NCBI GenBank assembly: GCA_009599575.1
Contig: VWND01000010.1
Location: 248,001 to 312,000 of the forward strand
Length of the DNA: 64,000 nucleotides
Direction of reading: 5' to 3'
Source: Blumeriella jaapii
Lineage: Eukaryota; Ascomycota; Leotiomycetes; Helotiales; Drepanopezizaceae
Positions 21,263 to 33,382 of this stretch are shown one piece after another. A program made the position numbers and the translations under genes. Within the stretch, counting starts at the first letter, position 1; the number at the start of each line of letters is the position of its first letter. The notes beneath the pieces are model-generated. The model was not told the origin of the DNA, ran no database searches, and worked only from the letters and a program-made list of their open reading frames with translations.

Positions 21263-23581
21263 TCAAGCGTCTCTATGGTTGTCACTCAACATCCCAGCAT
21301 ACGACCGGAAAGTAATTGGCGGACACACATCGCGTCCGCTCAACGAACAATGTCCTACTCCCTGCGAAACACCCACCACCCCCCATCTCACCGGACCCAT
21401 CGAAACTTCACACTCGTCCAAAGACGGGTGACATGCCGCGCTGAGGGCCGCGCTGCAACTCCCCGCGAGAGGCATACTCCCATCATACCTCCGAAACCCG
21501 ATGGCTATCCCAACAGCCAACACTAACCACCCCATCAGTACCAAAAAGAGGAGCGCGATACACGAGAAGCCGCAGGTAAGGATCGAATTTGAGGGATCTA
21601 GAATGCCGTGCTCGTTGAAGACGTCGATCGAGACGAGGAAGAGGCTCTCGGACAAGATCCAGTGCGTGGATACAGAGACCAGCGAGATGGGAATAAGGTA
21701 ATGATAGGGGAGCGAGAGGAAGTAGGTCGAGTGTTGCAACCCCCTAGGTGACGTGACTCTGAGGGCTCTGCTGGTGTGGGCTAGTTCGCTCCATTCTTTG
21801 GAGAAGGAGATGCAAGTGTACATTCTGTTGTAGATCATGTCTGGGTATCATTCTTTAGTACTCGTATGGAGAATTCGACGCAAGATGGGGGGTTTGTACT
21901 TACAGAGAAGCGATAGCATGATTTGAGGGGAATTGGCGATGAGCACGTTTTTCATCAGTCCTGGACTACCGAATTTGGGAGTGCTCCACCGGATCAGCGA
22001 TGCAGAAGTCACGGTACCAAATCCAAGTCTCCACAGGGTCTTCAAGTCGCTCCTGCAAACGATCAGCAATGCCTTGGCCCGGACAGGGGAGAATTCTCAC
22101 GCGGTGGTTGTAAAGTGAATAGCATATCTCAGAGCTACTGAAAGTGCAACAACTGAAATGCCACAACTACGCCAGATCAGTAAATCCTCGAACGCTGGGC
22201 ACGCAGACCTCACTCACATTGCGTTAGAAAGGAACCATCGCTGAAGACCCACGGCTTCGAATCGGAAGTGTTTCTGCGCAACCCAGCGCTTAGGCTCTGC
22301 ACCAGGCCAATCGGTTTCGAAGTCTTTCTTGGTCGCAATACACATTCCAACTGTGTTCAGATCCGGGCTTTCCAACATACTACTCAGCGCATCGCCCATA
22401 GTCACAAACGTCGCCTCTCGACACATGACAATAGTCAGAACCATGCACACCAGCTTCACAGAGTTACACGTCAGGACCGCAATCATGATGGGGACGGCGA
22501 ACTCAAGCCGGCACCGATCTTCCACTTTCTGACTGAGACAGTACTGTACTTCGCGGCCTGCCATCAGGAAGGCCTCGTTCTCGTATAGCGCCACGGAGAT
22601 GGAGCAGTCGAAGTCCTCTATCGGAATCGTCTCTAGCATGTCGCTGGGCGCCTGGGTGGTACCGCAGACCCACGAGTTCTGCGTCTTGTTGTATGTCCAG
22701 TGGAGAACACCAAGAAGGGGATTCTGGGCTTGGCCCGAGACAATGACAAGAGCATGTCTCCTCGAAGATAGATAATCGACACCATACTCTCGTATACAAG
22801 TCTCTGAATCCAACCGGTCGTACTCTGAGCTATTTTGCTGCATCTGCAGAATGGTTGAGCGGTGAAAATCGTCTACATCCCTTGGAATCCAGTCGGATCC
22901 TGTCACAAATTCTTCAGTGACGGCTGCGACAATGTATTCATTCGCAGTGAGGCTCACAAAGATGGCCGAGTTGAACCTGGAAAGGTCAGGCCCCATTGAC
23001 CGATAAACTTTAGCGAGGGCTTACATGAGGTGCAGTGGGATTGAGCTCGCAGCAAGCAAAGCCCACAGAATCAATCGACTTTTCTTGATCTTCGTTAAGT
23101 TCCGAAAACTCTGGATGCCTATGTCCAGCCAAGTGTGGCTCTCATGTGCTCTATCCACCTCTCGTCTGGTTGGCGAACACAGACACTGCATGCAGTAGTT
23201 ACTCGCACCCAGCAGCACTGTACTCATCACATTGATCGCCACATGAACCCATAGTCCGATTCTCTTGATCGAAGGGCAAGTTCCTTTGTGAATGGTCCCG
23301 ATGCCATCAATTAAGCCGAACGTCTTAGATGCCCAGATTGTGATTGCGAGATTCCCTATTAGAGAGAGCGCTACCACTGCGGCGCAATAGATGACGCCTA
23401 GTCTCCAACCTTCGAATTTACCGTGTGTTTCTACACCAGGCTCGAGTGACTCGACAGATGGCTGAGGTGTATTCTGATACAGGTGCTCTTGCTCGCGGAG
23501 CAAGAGATTTTCCGTGCTTATGCACGACTTTGAATGGCGACTGGAAGTAGCAGAGTGTGAGTCCCAGCGGCTTGGCAACAT
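21263..23581 (-). CDS. DUF6536 fungal multi-pass membrane protein
   Basis: Predicted 702 aa from five exons (23581-23025, 22976-22218, 22166-22101, 22052-21904 and 21840-21263; sum 2109 nt). The N-terminal block GWRLGVIYCAAVVALSLIGN begins the DUF6536 region and the first membrane segment. The conserved PLHL-M-FNSAIF block is restored exactly by removing the first intron, and the third exon encodes a hydrophobic helix (ISVVALSVALRYAI). Near the C-terminus, SPRGLQHSTYFLSLPY and the THWILSESLFLV helix are typical of this family, followed by a helix near LLFLVLMGWLVLAVGIAIG. About seven to eight membrane spans in all. The family is common and expanded in filamentous ascomycetes but has no known function. 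An open frame farther upstream (to 24015) lacks family features and was not included. Confidence 0.82.
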
Positions 23582-25375
23582 TCATTAGCAGCTGTAAGCA
23601 TTTTAAAGGATGAGAGGTGATACTCAAGTTCTAAATTGCTGGTCGACGTTTTGTGAACGGCCGTCTGGCTATCTCTAGACAGAGCTAGGAAGGGGGATAG
23701 AAATTCCTTGTTTAGCTCCATGATCTTTTCCAAGCTCTCGGGAAGGCCCTGGGGAAGCTGTGTTGGTCTGTGTAGCTTTTTGAATTTGGTGGATGTTGAA
23801 GTAGCTCGCGTAAGGGCTCTAGTAAAGCATATCGAGCATGAAGCATTTTCGGCGATTGAGCCAACTGTAACCTGTCTCGCGTTACACCAAAGAGCCAGAG
23901 AGGAGTTCATGATCAAAAACTCACTTGGATCTCTGAGTGTCTGGTAGGGCTGCAATGGCGCGCTTGCTGTCACGCTGTCTCTACGCTCGAGATCTCGCCC
24001 ACGGCCGAAAGACAAGCCACAGCCACGACGGAAGAGATGAGAAGTGACGAGGACATATTTGAGACTTTGGACCCCAGCCTGATCATAGCCAGAGTGGTTG
24101 ATGCCATCTCATTCACCCGTCAGAGCCACGATCACAGCCCCCGGAAGATCCCAGAAACGGGAACGCCCTGCATGCGGAGGCGTAATTCTTCCGGAATAGC
24201 GATTGGGCGTAGACTAGGTGTTTGTGATATCTCTTGATACTCAGTTGATACCAAACGCTCAATCATCCTACTTCCCTTCTCAAGAGTCTATATCCAACGA
24301 GAACGGCGTCGTCTGCCATCTGAAGAGGAACACCAAAAGAGCGATCAGAGCCTCAACGAAGACCCGTCCTTGAGATATGCTCAAGACAAGTGTTTTGGAG
24401 GGCTATATTTCTGCGCCCACTATGCAGCAGCGGGCGTTGGTAATCAGGGCGTTCTTGGCTTGCATCAATATTGCGCTGCAGCTTCCATTTTCGCAACCGA
24501 AACCTTGTAAAGCGTTGACTGCCCGACTTTGGCCCTCATCCGAACTCAGTGACATATTGATAAGGTACGGAGACTGAAGAGAGAGCATAGCATCGAATCA
24601 TTATGCTGATAACGTGGATCGGTTAGCCTACGTGACAAGTAAGTGAAGAACAAGTTCCCCCCTTTTACCCGAGTACCTGCTGAGCGAGAAATCATCATGT
24701 CATGGAATGGAAGTCCGCTAATAATCCTGAAACCCCCATACTACACAGAATAGGAAGCAATGCGCTTGAGAACACGTTTTGTAGCAATGACATGGTGAGC
24801 ATGTGTATCTATGGAACTGCTATCAGCCTAAGTCCAAAGCGATACTTCTCAAGCCTGTGGTTAAAAAAGCCGTTACTGCATCGGGAACTATCAAGCTCCT
24901 AGCGTGATCTTTGCATTTTTGCATACCAGCGTCAGGCTTCAAGACAGAAAGAGATAAAAAGAAGGCAGAATCAAAACGGCCTTCCTCAGCTACATGTACA
25001 GAACCTCGAGCGATAGCCGAGAATGAGAACAAATCAATAGACATGAACACCAAGCTTTCTGTGATGCTTGAATACCCAAGAAAAAGGCAAAGCTGCTGTA
25101 GACAGGCATTGGCATTTCTGTAACAAATCCTAGGTCTTGGGTCAAAGGTGGGGATTGATGACACCGTTGGGGATTTATCAGATCAAGCTGTCTGCAAGAC
25201 GAAGAACGCCGGCCGCCTGTACTATACGTAACCTGTTCCCTGCGAGATGATAGATCGCTAAGCACCGCAATCTGCGGGGAAACCTGGCGGTTGAAGGTTC
25301 TCGGCTATCTATAAGTCTCCAGAGCTCTCGATAAACCGACCACCACCTACTCGAGGATAGCCCAACCGTGACAAC
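23582..25375. other. Gene-poor interval
   Basis: About 1.8 kb without a supportable gene. Open frames on both strands are short or overlap and carry no domain. Moderately AT-rich around 24380-25120. The right 150 bp should contain the promoter of the NmrA-like gene. Confidence 0.5.
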
Positions 25376-26429
25376 ATGGGGAAGGCCAACATATTGATGT
25401 TGGGCGGTACGGGGTACATTGGGTCTTATATTCTCGACCAGATCGTCAAAGCCAAAGACGCGTTCGGGAACATTGCCATCTTCACGTCGCCAGGCACGGC
25501 AGCACAGAAGGCGGAGCTGCTGGACAGTCTGCGCGCGAAAGGAGTAGGCGTCATAGTCGGCGATGTCAACAGAGCGGAGGAGCTCCTGAAGGCATTCCAA
25601 GGTCAGCACTCACCAGTACGCCGAGTCTCTGGCAAGATGCCGCTGATGCCATCTGCGCAGGTGTTGATGTGGTCCTCAGCGCCGTTGGCCGAAACGTGAT
25701 CGCGGATCAGATCACGTGGATCAAGCTCGCCGAGCAAGCGCCCACCGTCCAGCGTTTCTTCCCCTCGGAATACGGCACCGACATCGAATATGGCCCCGAG
25801 TCGGCGAGTGAGCCGCCCCACCAGCAGAAGCTGAAGGTCAGGGCCGCGCTGAAGGAGGTCAAGAACCTCGAGTACACCTACGTGGTGACGGGCCCGTACG
25901 CCGACGTGGGTGGCTATCTGGGGACGGCGCCGCACGCGCCGGGGACGGGCAGCTTCAATGTCAGGGAAAAGAAGGCGACTGTCGTGGACGATGGGAAGGG
26001 CAAGGTCAGCTTGACGACGCCAAATGAGTGCGTTCCCACATCCACCGAGCGCGCAGATGGCTGACGGTACGTAGTGTAGGGAGGCTGGTCGTCAAAGCTC
26101 TCTTGCACCCAGAGGTCGCTCGCAATCGCGCCCTTCGCGTCAACTCGTTCACGACCACTCCTTTGGAGATCGTCGCCGAGTTTGAGAAGCAGACGGGTGA
26201 CAAGTGGGCCGTGGAACACACGCCTCTCCAGACGGTCCGAGAGCTGGAGAAGGAGGCCTGGGACAGCGGGAACCCGGCGGCGACGCTCTTCACCCTGAAG
26301 CGCATCTGGGCCTCGGGAGGAACGCTGTACGAGACGCGCGACAACGGCTTGATCGAAGCCGAGGATACCGAGACCTTGGAAGACGCTATCAAAGCCACCG
26401 TTGCTGCTCAGCTATCTGCAAAGCTGTGA
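25376..26429 (+). CDS. NmrA-like / isoflavone reductase-family NAD(P)-binding protein
   Basis: Three exons (25376-25601, 25661-26027 and 26075-26429; sum 948 nt) give 315 aa. The N-terminus has the Rossmann glycine motif [10 protein letters not shown] at about residues 9-18. [12 protein letters not shown] and the PYADVGGY segment are characteristic of isoflavone-reductase-like atypical short-chain dehydrogenases. Intron 1 (59 nt) restores [12 protein letters not shown]. Intron 2 (47 nt, branch GCTGACG) restores [15 protein letters not shown]; an alternative downstream AG would break that conserved block. Members either reduce phenylpropanoid-like substrates or act as redox sensors such as NmrA. 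The sequence alone does not say which. It is expressed away from the neighbouring cyclase gene, with no evidence of a cluster. Confidence 0.85.
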
Positions 26430-27095
26430 TTGCACGTCGATGTAGCTCTTTCTCATCCAAGCAGCCTCTTCCCTTTGCGAATACTTATACATCGAGGTTT
26501 TCCTGAGACAGGTGTACCTCTGCTGGTAAGGTAGGTAGGTAGGTAGTCACGAAATTATTGCTCATTTTCCGTAGCGTCCTCGCTTTCGTGGAGGCGAGAG
26601 TCAGCCAGCCACCCACGCCTTTGAAGAAACTCCTCCTTTCATGAAGTAAGTGATCTGGGACCTGGGACCTGGGTTGTACCTACAGTACTGTGCAGTCTAG
26701 AGCTCAGTTTATCAGGTGATCATCACGGTTACGGTGCCTTACACATCCGTGCTATCCGTGTGTCGTGGTTAAGGGACAGCAGCGACCGAGCTAGCTGATC
26801 GATCGTGGTTGGCACATTGATACATAGGTAGGTACCTAGGTACAGCACCTAGCGTAGCTGTTGAGAAGCAGTGCCCAAATTATCATCAAACGGGGGAATT
26901 GGCATCCGTCGTTTTGTGCACCCTCAACGCGCAAACTCTCGCGTATTCCACTGGCATATTCCGAGCGTGGATATTTGGGAGTAGATTATCATAATTGGAT
27001 ACTACTTACTACCTTATCCGTTGGCCACGCCATTATCATTTGTCTAGAACAAGAAGAGCCTGAGCACCACCCCCAGCTCCCTTCTATTCTAAAAT
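26430..27095. other. Convergent intergenic spacer
   Basis: A 666-bp stretch between converging genes. It contains a GGTA run (about 26530-26547) and CTAG/GTAC-rich palindromic sequence near 26820-26852. No gene. Confidence 0.5.
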
Positions 27096-29482
27096 CTAAA
27101 GCAGCGCGACATCCCCGTACTTCTTCGCATACATGCCTAACGCCTTCATTGGAAAGATGAACTTGTAGTTCGGGTACGAGATCATGCAGCTCTTGTTGAA
27201 GACGCCCTCGATGGCTTCCTGCAGCCACTCGCCATTCGGTTGCTGCCTACTCATGATGAGGCGGAGGCCCTTCTCGATGGGCGCCCGGTCGGGGTACGAG
27301 GCTTCGAGAAGGCCGATGATGGCCCAGGCTGTCATGACGACTTGGGAGCCGGTGTGGTGCTCAACATACGTTGCTGTTTCGCAGGACTATGTCTCGAATC
27401 AGCTCTGACTGAGAGAGAGGGGGGAAAGGGGAACGTTACGCGATAGCATTCCGACCAGCCGCCGTCTTCTCGCTGCTTGGAGATAAGAAAATCGCAACCG
27501 GCGCGGGAATGCGGACTATTCTCATACGTTTCACCGATACTGGCTAAGCTCTCTAGAGCAAACATCGCTGCGTAAGTGAAGCAGATGCCCCAGCTTCCGT
27601 ACCAGCTTCCGTCAGGGTACTGCGCATTTTTGATGTATTGCACTGCTCGTGCTTTGAAAGCCCCGATGTCCTTGGCTCTGTAGTCGGGGTAGTGTTTTGC
27701 GAAGAGCGAGAGGGCTGTGACGACGGCCGTGGTGCATTCCGGGTAATCGTACTCGATCATGATCCGGCCGAAAACCTCGGCTGCATTGAGCATCTCCAGA
27801 TGCTCGGAACCTCGCGTAGGCTCGTATGAAGCACAGCCACCGGAAGCGTTTTGGAAAGTAAGCAAGGTATCGATGGCATCGTATATCCTTTGGTCGTCGA
27901 GAAGCGTAGGGTAACCTGGCGTGCGCTGAAGAAGCAGCACAGCTTTTAAAGCCTCGGATATACAATCACTGACAGCGTAGCCCTGGTCTTTGTTGCTAAA
28001 TCCCCATCCTCCTTTGCGTTGCTGTCTATAGCAGATTGCTTGGTCGTCGACATTCTCACGGAGTTGCTGATCTTCTAGGAATTCAAGTGCCTTAGTGAGC
28101 ATAGGCCTCCATTTTGGATCTTCAGCCAAGCCGGCATCCATCACCGCTTGAACTGCGAACGCAGTATCCCAGCATTGGACCCCATTAGTGCCGTTGACCA
28201 GCATACCCTCCTTGTTCACCCATAAGAAATCGGCCATACGGTCCCGATGGCGCCGTACGGAGTATGCATTTGGGCCTTCTTGAACATAACAAACGATAAA
28301 GTTCATCGGAGCATTGACAGGTGCAAGGTCGGAATAATCTGTATTCTTGTCCTCCATCTGTATCAGCTTCCAGACCCAGTCTTCGGCTTTCTTTGCCAGC
28401 ATGTTCGTCCTAGTGAACGGATTGTGTACATTGACAAGAACCCAGTTGGCTGCCTTCAAAAGCCATGATTTGGGGTGGTAGTTGTCTCTCTCGGCGATTG
28501 TGTCACGGTTGGCCGCCCAATTGATGGACTCGTAGGGCTCCGCAAAGAGCTCCTGTCTGAGCTGCCTTACAAGCTCTGTTTCCGGGCATGTCCAGCGCCT
28601 CGACCAGATGAACGACATGGGAAGGTAGACCATCCGCATATGTATCCACCATCTCCATGGTGCAAACGGGACCCAATCGGGAAGAAGCCAGAACTCAGGC
28701 GGCGCAGGACTGACGATGTCCCAGTGGCAGACTCCAAGTACACTGAGCCAGAACTTCGCCCAGTGAGGGCCGCACTTCGCACCGCCGAGTTTGTGAAGAG
28801 TTCCTCTTGCCCGGATCATGCGCGGGTCTTCCTCGCTCACACCCAAGATACGCAAAGCTGTGTAATTCATCGCACACCCAAATACGGAGCTCTCTCCCTC
28901 GATATGCAGACCCCATCCTCCATCTTCTGGATGTGCCCTGGCGAAGAGATAGTTCTTCATCTCCGTCGCGATGTGATTTGGAATCTCGGTCTCGGTGACA
29001 TACCAGGAGATGACAATACCAGGTAGCAGGAACATCGGCCCGCCATATTCACAGCCCCAATTCCCCGGGGGAAGCTGAAGATGCTGGAAGAAGTCGAGAC
29101 CATTCTTGACCGAGTCCAGGGGAGTTCTTGCAACGGGGAGGTCTGGCAGGTTCTGACCCGATCAGCACAGAGCATCAATGCAAGACCCAGAGTTACCGAC
29201 CATTGGCAATCCCAAGTACCACTTGTCTGCGTCGGATTGGGGCCAGTCCTTTGCCTTGTCGTCGTCTTCGAGATAGTGCCATGTTTGTCTGCCTCCGTCG
29301 TCCAGCAGACGCCATCTCGATTTGTCGGTGGAATCTGATATCGTGGGATGCTTCGCAGACGTCTGCGTGTTCTCCACTGGGTCAATTGGTCGTTCCCCGC
29401 CTCCTGTGGTTTTCACGTTCGTCGTCGCATGCCCGTGGGCGTGTCCATTGCCAGCCTTCACTGGCGTCGTCGCGGATGGCAT
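27096..29482 (-). CDS. ERG7: Oxidosqualene cyclase, probable lanosterol synthase
   Basis: Cyclises 2,3-oxidosqualene, giving lanosterol in the ergosterol pathway, at the ER or lipid droplets. Three exons (29482-29201, 29152-27440 and 27386-27096; sum 2286 nt) give 761 aa. Introns are 48 nt (donor GTCGGT) and 53 nt. The N-terminal block SRWRL...GRQTWHYLE, many QW-type repeats (GGWGLH, GSWYGSWGICF) and the C-terminal HHTGSQVVMTAW block are intact. The catalytic-acid motif, usually VSDCTAE, reads VSDCISE here with Asp near residue 490. The aspartate and cysteine are kept and the next two positions changed. A His-rich linker (GNGHAHGHA) precedes the catalytic domain. Most likely the housekeeping ERG7. 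A paralogue making another triterpene is possible, but no P450 or other tailoring genes adjoin it. Confidence 0.88.
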
Positions 29483-29823
29483 ATCTGCATTGCAAGTTCG
29501 GCCTTCTCGCAATGGCCGTCGTGATAGGACGGGGAGTAATTGTGATTCGAAAGCCAAACAGCAATGTACTTTCGTGCGAGGTTCAGCACCACCTATGTTC
29601 TGTCGGCACGTCCTCAGAGGATGCCGTCGACCATCCCTGGTTCTGTATTACTTAAGCGGCCGGCACTTCTCCACTTCTTCCGTCTCACTGCCCAATGCAT
29701 TTCAACAACACCACGCGGCTCTCCTGCTATGATATCCCATGATATCCCATGATATCCCATGATATCCTGTTACACCAAGTCGTGTGAAAAAACCTCAAGG
29801 TTCTCCATCAGGACTGAGATAAC
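29483..29823. promoter_or_regulatory. Divergent promoter, cyclase / SPO11
   Basis: 341 bp between two head-to-head starts. It contains three and a half perfect copies of the 11-mer ATATCCCATGA at about 29726-29766, just upstream of SPO11. Confidence 0.55.
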
Positions 29824-31292
29824 ATGGACCTCTCCCTCTCCACAACAGGCTACGTGCAAGGCTTGTCAGCCAGGGAAGCAGGAGGTGTATTGCTCTCAAA
29901 CTCACCACAAGAACTTATGAGTAGTCCCGCAGCAGACAATAGCCACGCGAATTCGCAAGTGCCGGCGACTCGAGCGGTCAAGTCCAATCAGCTGGGTTTC
30001 GTGATCTCCAAGATTGAGGACATCTTCGAATCGATCACGGACTGCATCTTGGACGAGAAGAAAGAGCTCGTTATCCATTTGAAGAGTCGGTCTAGGTCCA
30101 AGCCCAGACAAGAAGAAGGAGAAGAAGAAAATGATAAACGCACCAAAGTCGTCTTTCCTAGCAAGAATGCAAAAGAAGCGTGGAAGTTCAGTAAGTCTCG
30201 TCTAGCAGTCTGGCATGGACTACCAAAGTAGCAGCAGTACTGACGGACATAGCTGCCTTATTGAGGATCCTGGAACTGTCTCACGAAGCTCTTGTAACGG
30301 GAATCGTTACAACGAAAAGGTTGAACTGCGCCGCCTCGACAACAGCACCATGGCCCTCGATTCCCTGCCCTGTCGTCTCGTTGCAGCCTCTTCAGTCACG
30401 GCTAACACAAGCTCAGAGACATCTACTACCGAGATCCTGAACTGTTCATGAAGCAAGCGGTAGTCGATCGTTTCGTCGATGACATTGCCTACACATTCGG
30501 CGTCAACAGAGACGCTCTGAACGTGGTTCATCGCCATCTTTCTTCTCTATAATCCTCGTCTCTAATCCCGAAGCAGGTAGCAGCAGCCAAAGGTTTAGTC
30601 GCCGGCTCCTTTCTCATAACGAGGAAGAACGAGTCCACCATTGACCTGACGACGGAGGCGGGAGTGCGCCTCCAATCCACTTTCCACGTCCATGTGCTAA
30701 CACCAACCAGGGCATCCTCATCCCAAACCCAAGCGACATTTTCTCGATACAGTCCCTGGACGTGAAATGGATCCTCGTCATCGAGAAAGAAGCAACCTTC
30801 CGCCTCGTCTCCGCTCGCTACTGGCAATGCTCGCTGGCCGGGAAAGGCATCCTCATCACCGCGAAAGGCTACCCGGACATCCAAACCCGCCAGTTCCTGC
30901 ACCTGCTATCCCGCTCCCACCCTGCCATCCCCATCATGGCACTCGTAGACTTGGACCCCGACGGCATCGGGATCATGGCGACGTACAAGCACGGCTCGCG
31001 CTCCCTGTCCCACGAGCAGGACCTGGCCGTGCCGAGTGTGCGCTGGCTCGGGGTGCGCAGTGGTGATGTCGCTGGTTTGGGAGACCGGGGACTCCTGAGG
31101 CTGTCGGCTCGGGACCGCCGGATCGCGGTCCGGATGTTGGCGAGGGACGAGCTGGACGAGGAGTGGATGAGAGAATTGCGAGCTATGCTGGTGTTGAATG
31201 TCAAGGCTGAGATCCAGATCCTGGGCAGTGGGGAAAGGCTTGGGGAGTGGCTGGATGGGAAATTGGGGAGTGGTGTTTTGGAGGGACCATAG
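29824..31292 (+). CDS. SPO11: Meiotic recombination endonuclease Spo11 (Rec12)
   Basis: Topoisomerase VI-A-like protein that makes meiotic double-strand breaks by a tyrosyl-DNA linkage. Five exons (29824-30190, 30253-30319, 30417-30525, 30577-30663 and 30711-31292; sum 1212 nt) give 403 aa. The winged-helix catalytic motif RDIYYRDPELF places the active tyrosine near residue 149, followed by QAVVDRFVDDIA. The Toprim domain shows VIEKEATF (metal-binding Glu near 235) and LVDLDPDG (Asp 290 and 292), then ITAKGYPD and TYKHGS. Introns have a GTTGAA donor (intron 2) and a GTTCAT donor (intron 3), weaker than usual, which could delay splicing outside meiosis; that is inference. N-terminal 120 residues are poorly conserved. 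Confidence 0.9.
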
Positions 31293-31932
31293 CATGGGAG
31301 CGTCTCTGCTACATGGTGCTTACTAAATGCTCCCCGTGCTCTAATTTAGTGAGCTGCGATCAAAGAGAAACATAGATACATCCTTGTCTTCGTAGTACAA
31401 CGGACGCTTCAGTGTTATAGCTGTTAGTCAGGTACACACGGGACTATTTACCTTGGTTGTTTTCACAATAGATTATCCTGCTATGACAAAACGGTCACTT
31501 ACTGCTCACTTTCGTTTGGACATGCAAACGGAAGGATCTGTAAAAAACTTGGTCATCTACAATCTTTTTCTGTTGCTCACCTACTACACGTTTTACTTAC
31601 ATACCTACCTCTACTTAGGTACAGTACTGTACAGTACTGACTCGGACCAAGTAAGAAGGAGGAGGCCCTAGCTCCAAAGCTTCAAAACTCCACAGCTCCA
31701 TAGCTCAAAGGCTCCACAGCTCCATAGATCCACAGCTCCATAGCTCCATAGCTCCATAGCTCTCGCTCCAGCTCCAAGAAAACCGCGTCGTCAAAGTCAA
31801 CCACCAACATCCCACATCCATCACCCAACGTTCCGCTCTTCTTTCTTTCTTCATCTCTTCTTTCTTCTTCCTTTTCTTTCGCCTTTCGTACCCCCTCACC
31901 CCACTCAAAACGCCGCTTCAACACTGCCACCC
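31293..31932. other. Intergenic with GCTCCATA minisatellite
   Basis: No gene supported. At about 31670-31765 it holds a degenerate AGCTCCATAGCTCCA tandem repeat and near 31619-31640 a TACAGTACTGTACAGTACTG palindromic run. The right end is a CT-rich leader typical of fungal promoters. Confidence 0.55.
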
Positions 31933-32781
31933 ATGCCCTCGCTCTCGCCCTCGCCCTCCTCCTCTCGCCCTCTCCTCTCCCGCCTCCTCCACCCACGCCC
32001 ACGGCCACGCCCACGCCGCTCCTACACCAGCCCTCCCCCTCCCCCTCCCCCACGGCCCTCCCAACCCCACAGCCGCATCGCCCGTCTCCTCGCGCGCCTC
32101 CCGCGTCCCGTGCGGACGTACACGGCGCCCCTCCTGCACGCGCCTGTGTCGCACCTCACCGCCTTCCTCATCCTGCACGAGCTGACGGCCGTGGTGCCGC
32201 TCGTGGGCCTCGCGCTCGCCTTCCACTACACGGACACGCTGCCCCGGGCGGGCGGGCTCTTCGGGGACGGGGACGGGGAGGGCGCGGGGGCGGCGGGGGT
32301 GCTGCAGCAGGGCGTGGAGAGGTTCGGGGCCTATTTCGGGCGGAAGGGCTGGTTTGGCTTTCGCGCCGTTGCTGCTTCTGCTGAGGGCGTGGGCGAGGGG
32401 GAACTGGCATCTGGACAGGCCAAGGGCAGCGCGGTTGGGGACACGATGGCTGCTGCTGCTGCTGAAGGAAAGGGTGCCGTGCTGGTGGAGCGGCGTGCGG
32501 GGGAGAGGCAATGGCAAGCTTCGGAAGAAGGAACTAAGATCCTGATCGAGGTCGCGACGGCGTACGCCATCACGAAGGTGCTGCTGCCGCTGAGGGTGCT
32601 GGGCAGCGTGTGGGCGACGCCGTGGTTTGCGAGGGTGGTTGTGAGGCCGTTTGGGAGGCTGTTTAAGACATCGGGGGCTAGGAGTGGACGAGGAGGAGGA
32701 GGAGGAGGAGGAGGAGGGAGGACTGCGGCTGGGACAGGGGCTACGGGGGGAGGAGTTGCACCTGGTAGGAGGGCTGGATGA
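31933..32781 (+). CDS. FLILHELTA-domain mitochondrial protein (Mrx11-like)
   Basis: Intronless 282-aa frame. Residues 78-86 read FLILHELTA exactly, the sequence that gives the fungal family its Pfam name; yeast YPL041C/Mrx11 is a member, linked to the mitochondrial gene-expression (MIOREX) assembly. A first hydrophobic helix spans about 75-100 (ILHELTAVVPLVGLALAFHY). A second conserved block follows near 200-230 (VATAYAITKVLLPLRV, SVWATPWFARV). The Arg/Ser/Pro-rich N-terminus looks like a mitochondrial presequence. The middle has a Gly/Ala-rich insertion and the C-terminus a Gly run encoded by a GGA microsatellite (about 32690-32724), both probably species-specific. Very GC-rich, so antisense open frames overlap it. 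Function is not established beyond mitochondrial association. Confidence 0.8.
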   Translation: MPSLSPSPSSSRPLLSRLLHPRPRPRPRRSYTSPPPPPPPRPSQPHSRIARLLARLPRPVRTYTAPLLHAPVSHLTAFLILHELTAVVPLVGLALAFHYTDTLPRAGGLFGDGDGEGAGAAGVLQQGVERFGAYFGRKGWFGFRAVAASAEGVGEGELASGQAKGSAVGDTMAAAAAEGKGAVLVERRAGERQWQASEEGTKILIEVATAYAITKVLLPLRVLGSVWATPWFARVVVRPFGRLFKTSGARSGRGGGGGGGGGRTAAGTGATGGGVAPGRRAG

Positions 32782-33382
32782 GGAGGAAGGGCGTGGGTTC
32801 GAGTTCGAGTTCGAGATTGAGATTTTGAGAGAGCGAGTGGGCATACAAGGTCTAAAGAGAAGCGGCGTGGACTATGGAATGATGAAAGGAGTGGGAAAAC
32901 ACAGCCCAGAGTGGAAATTGGGCACCTACAACCGCTGGGAGATAGAGGACATGAAGAGAGGGGGATATGCTGTGTCTACCTGGAGTAGTAGAGGTGTTGA
33001 CTCTTCTAGGTCGCAGTGTAAGCTTGCCAGCTGAGAAGACAAGATTCGGGGTCAAAAACTACAGCGACTCGATGCAGTGTGGCACGCCAGGATGGAAGTG
33101 TCATTTGAAGGTATCCAAGCATGTAATCAAGGCATGTTGCAATCAGTAGCCTCCGGCTGGCTCCTTGGGTTCTCACAGCATATCCCGCACCTCAAGGTCT
33201 CGTACTGTAAATCATATCCATTGATCGTACAACTTTTTTTCTTGGTCGCTTCCACGTCTGTGTATGTGTGCACTATCTATAGGTATTATCTAGCTGAGAC
33301 CGTGTCCGCCATCTTGTCAAGAAAGCCCACATGCACATGTCTCTGAGAACCTGGATGAAAGCTACACGACACACGCACAAAT
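32782..33382. other. Convergent spacer
   Basis: 600 bp between converging genes with short domain-free open frames. Contains a GTTCGAGTTCGAGATTGAG run at 32797-32825. No gene recognised. Confidence 0.5.

Noticed and set aside
23518..24015. 165-aa frame upstream of the DUF6536 gene
   Set aside because: Different frame from the DUF6536 first exon, no family features; no splice joins it convincingly.
16436..31292. A secondary-metabolite cluster around the oxidosqualene cyclase
   Set aside because: Neighbours are phospholipase D, a DUF6536 protein, one NmrA-like protein and SPO11; there is no P450, acyltransferase or other tailoring set.
31918..32844. 308-aa minus-strand open frame
   Set aside because: Antisense to the FLILHELTA gene; Arg/Pro/Ser low-complexity caused by GC-rich DNA.
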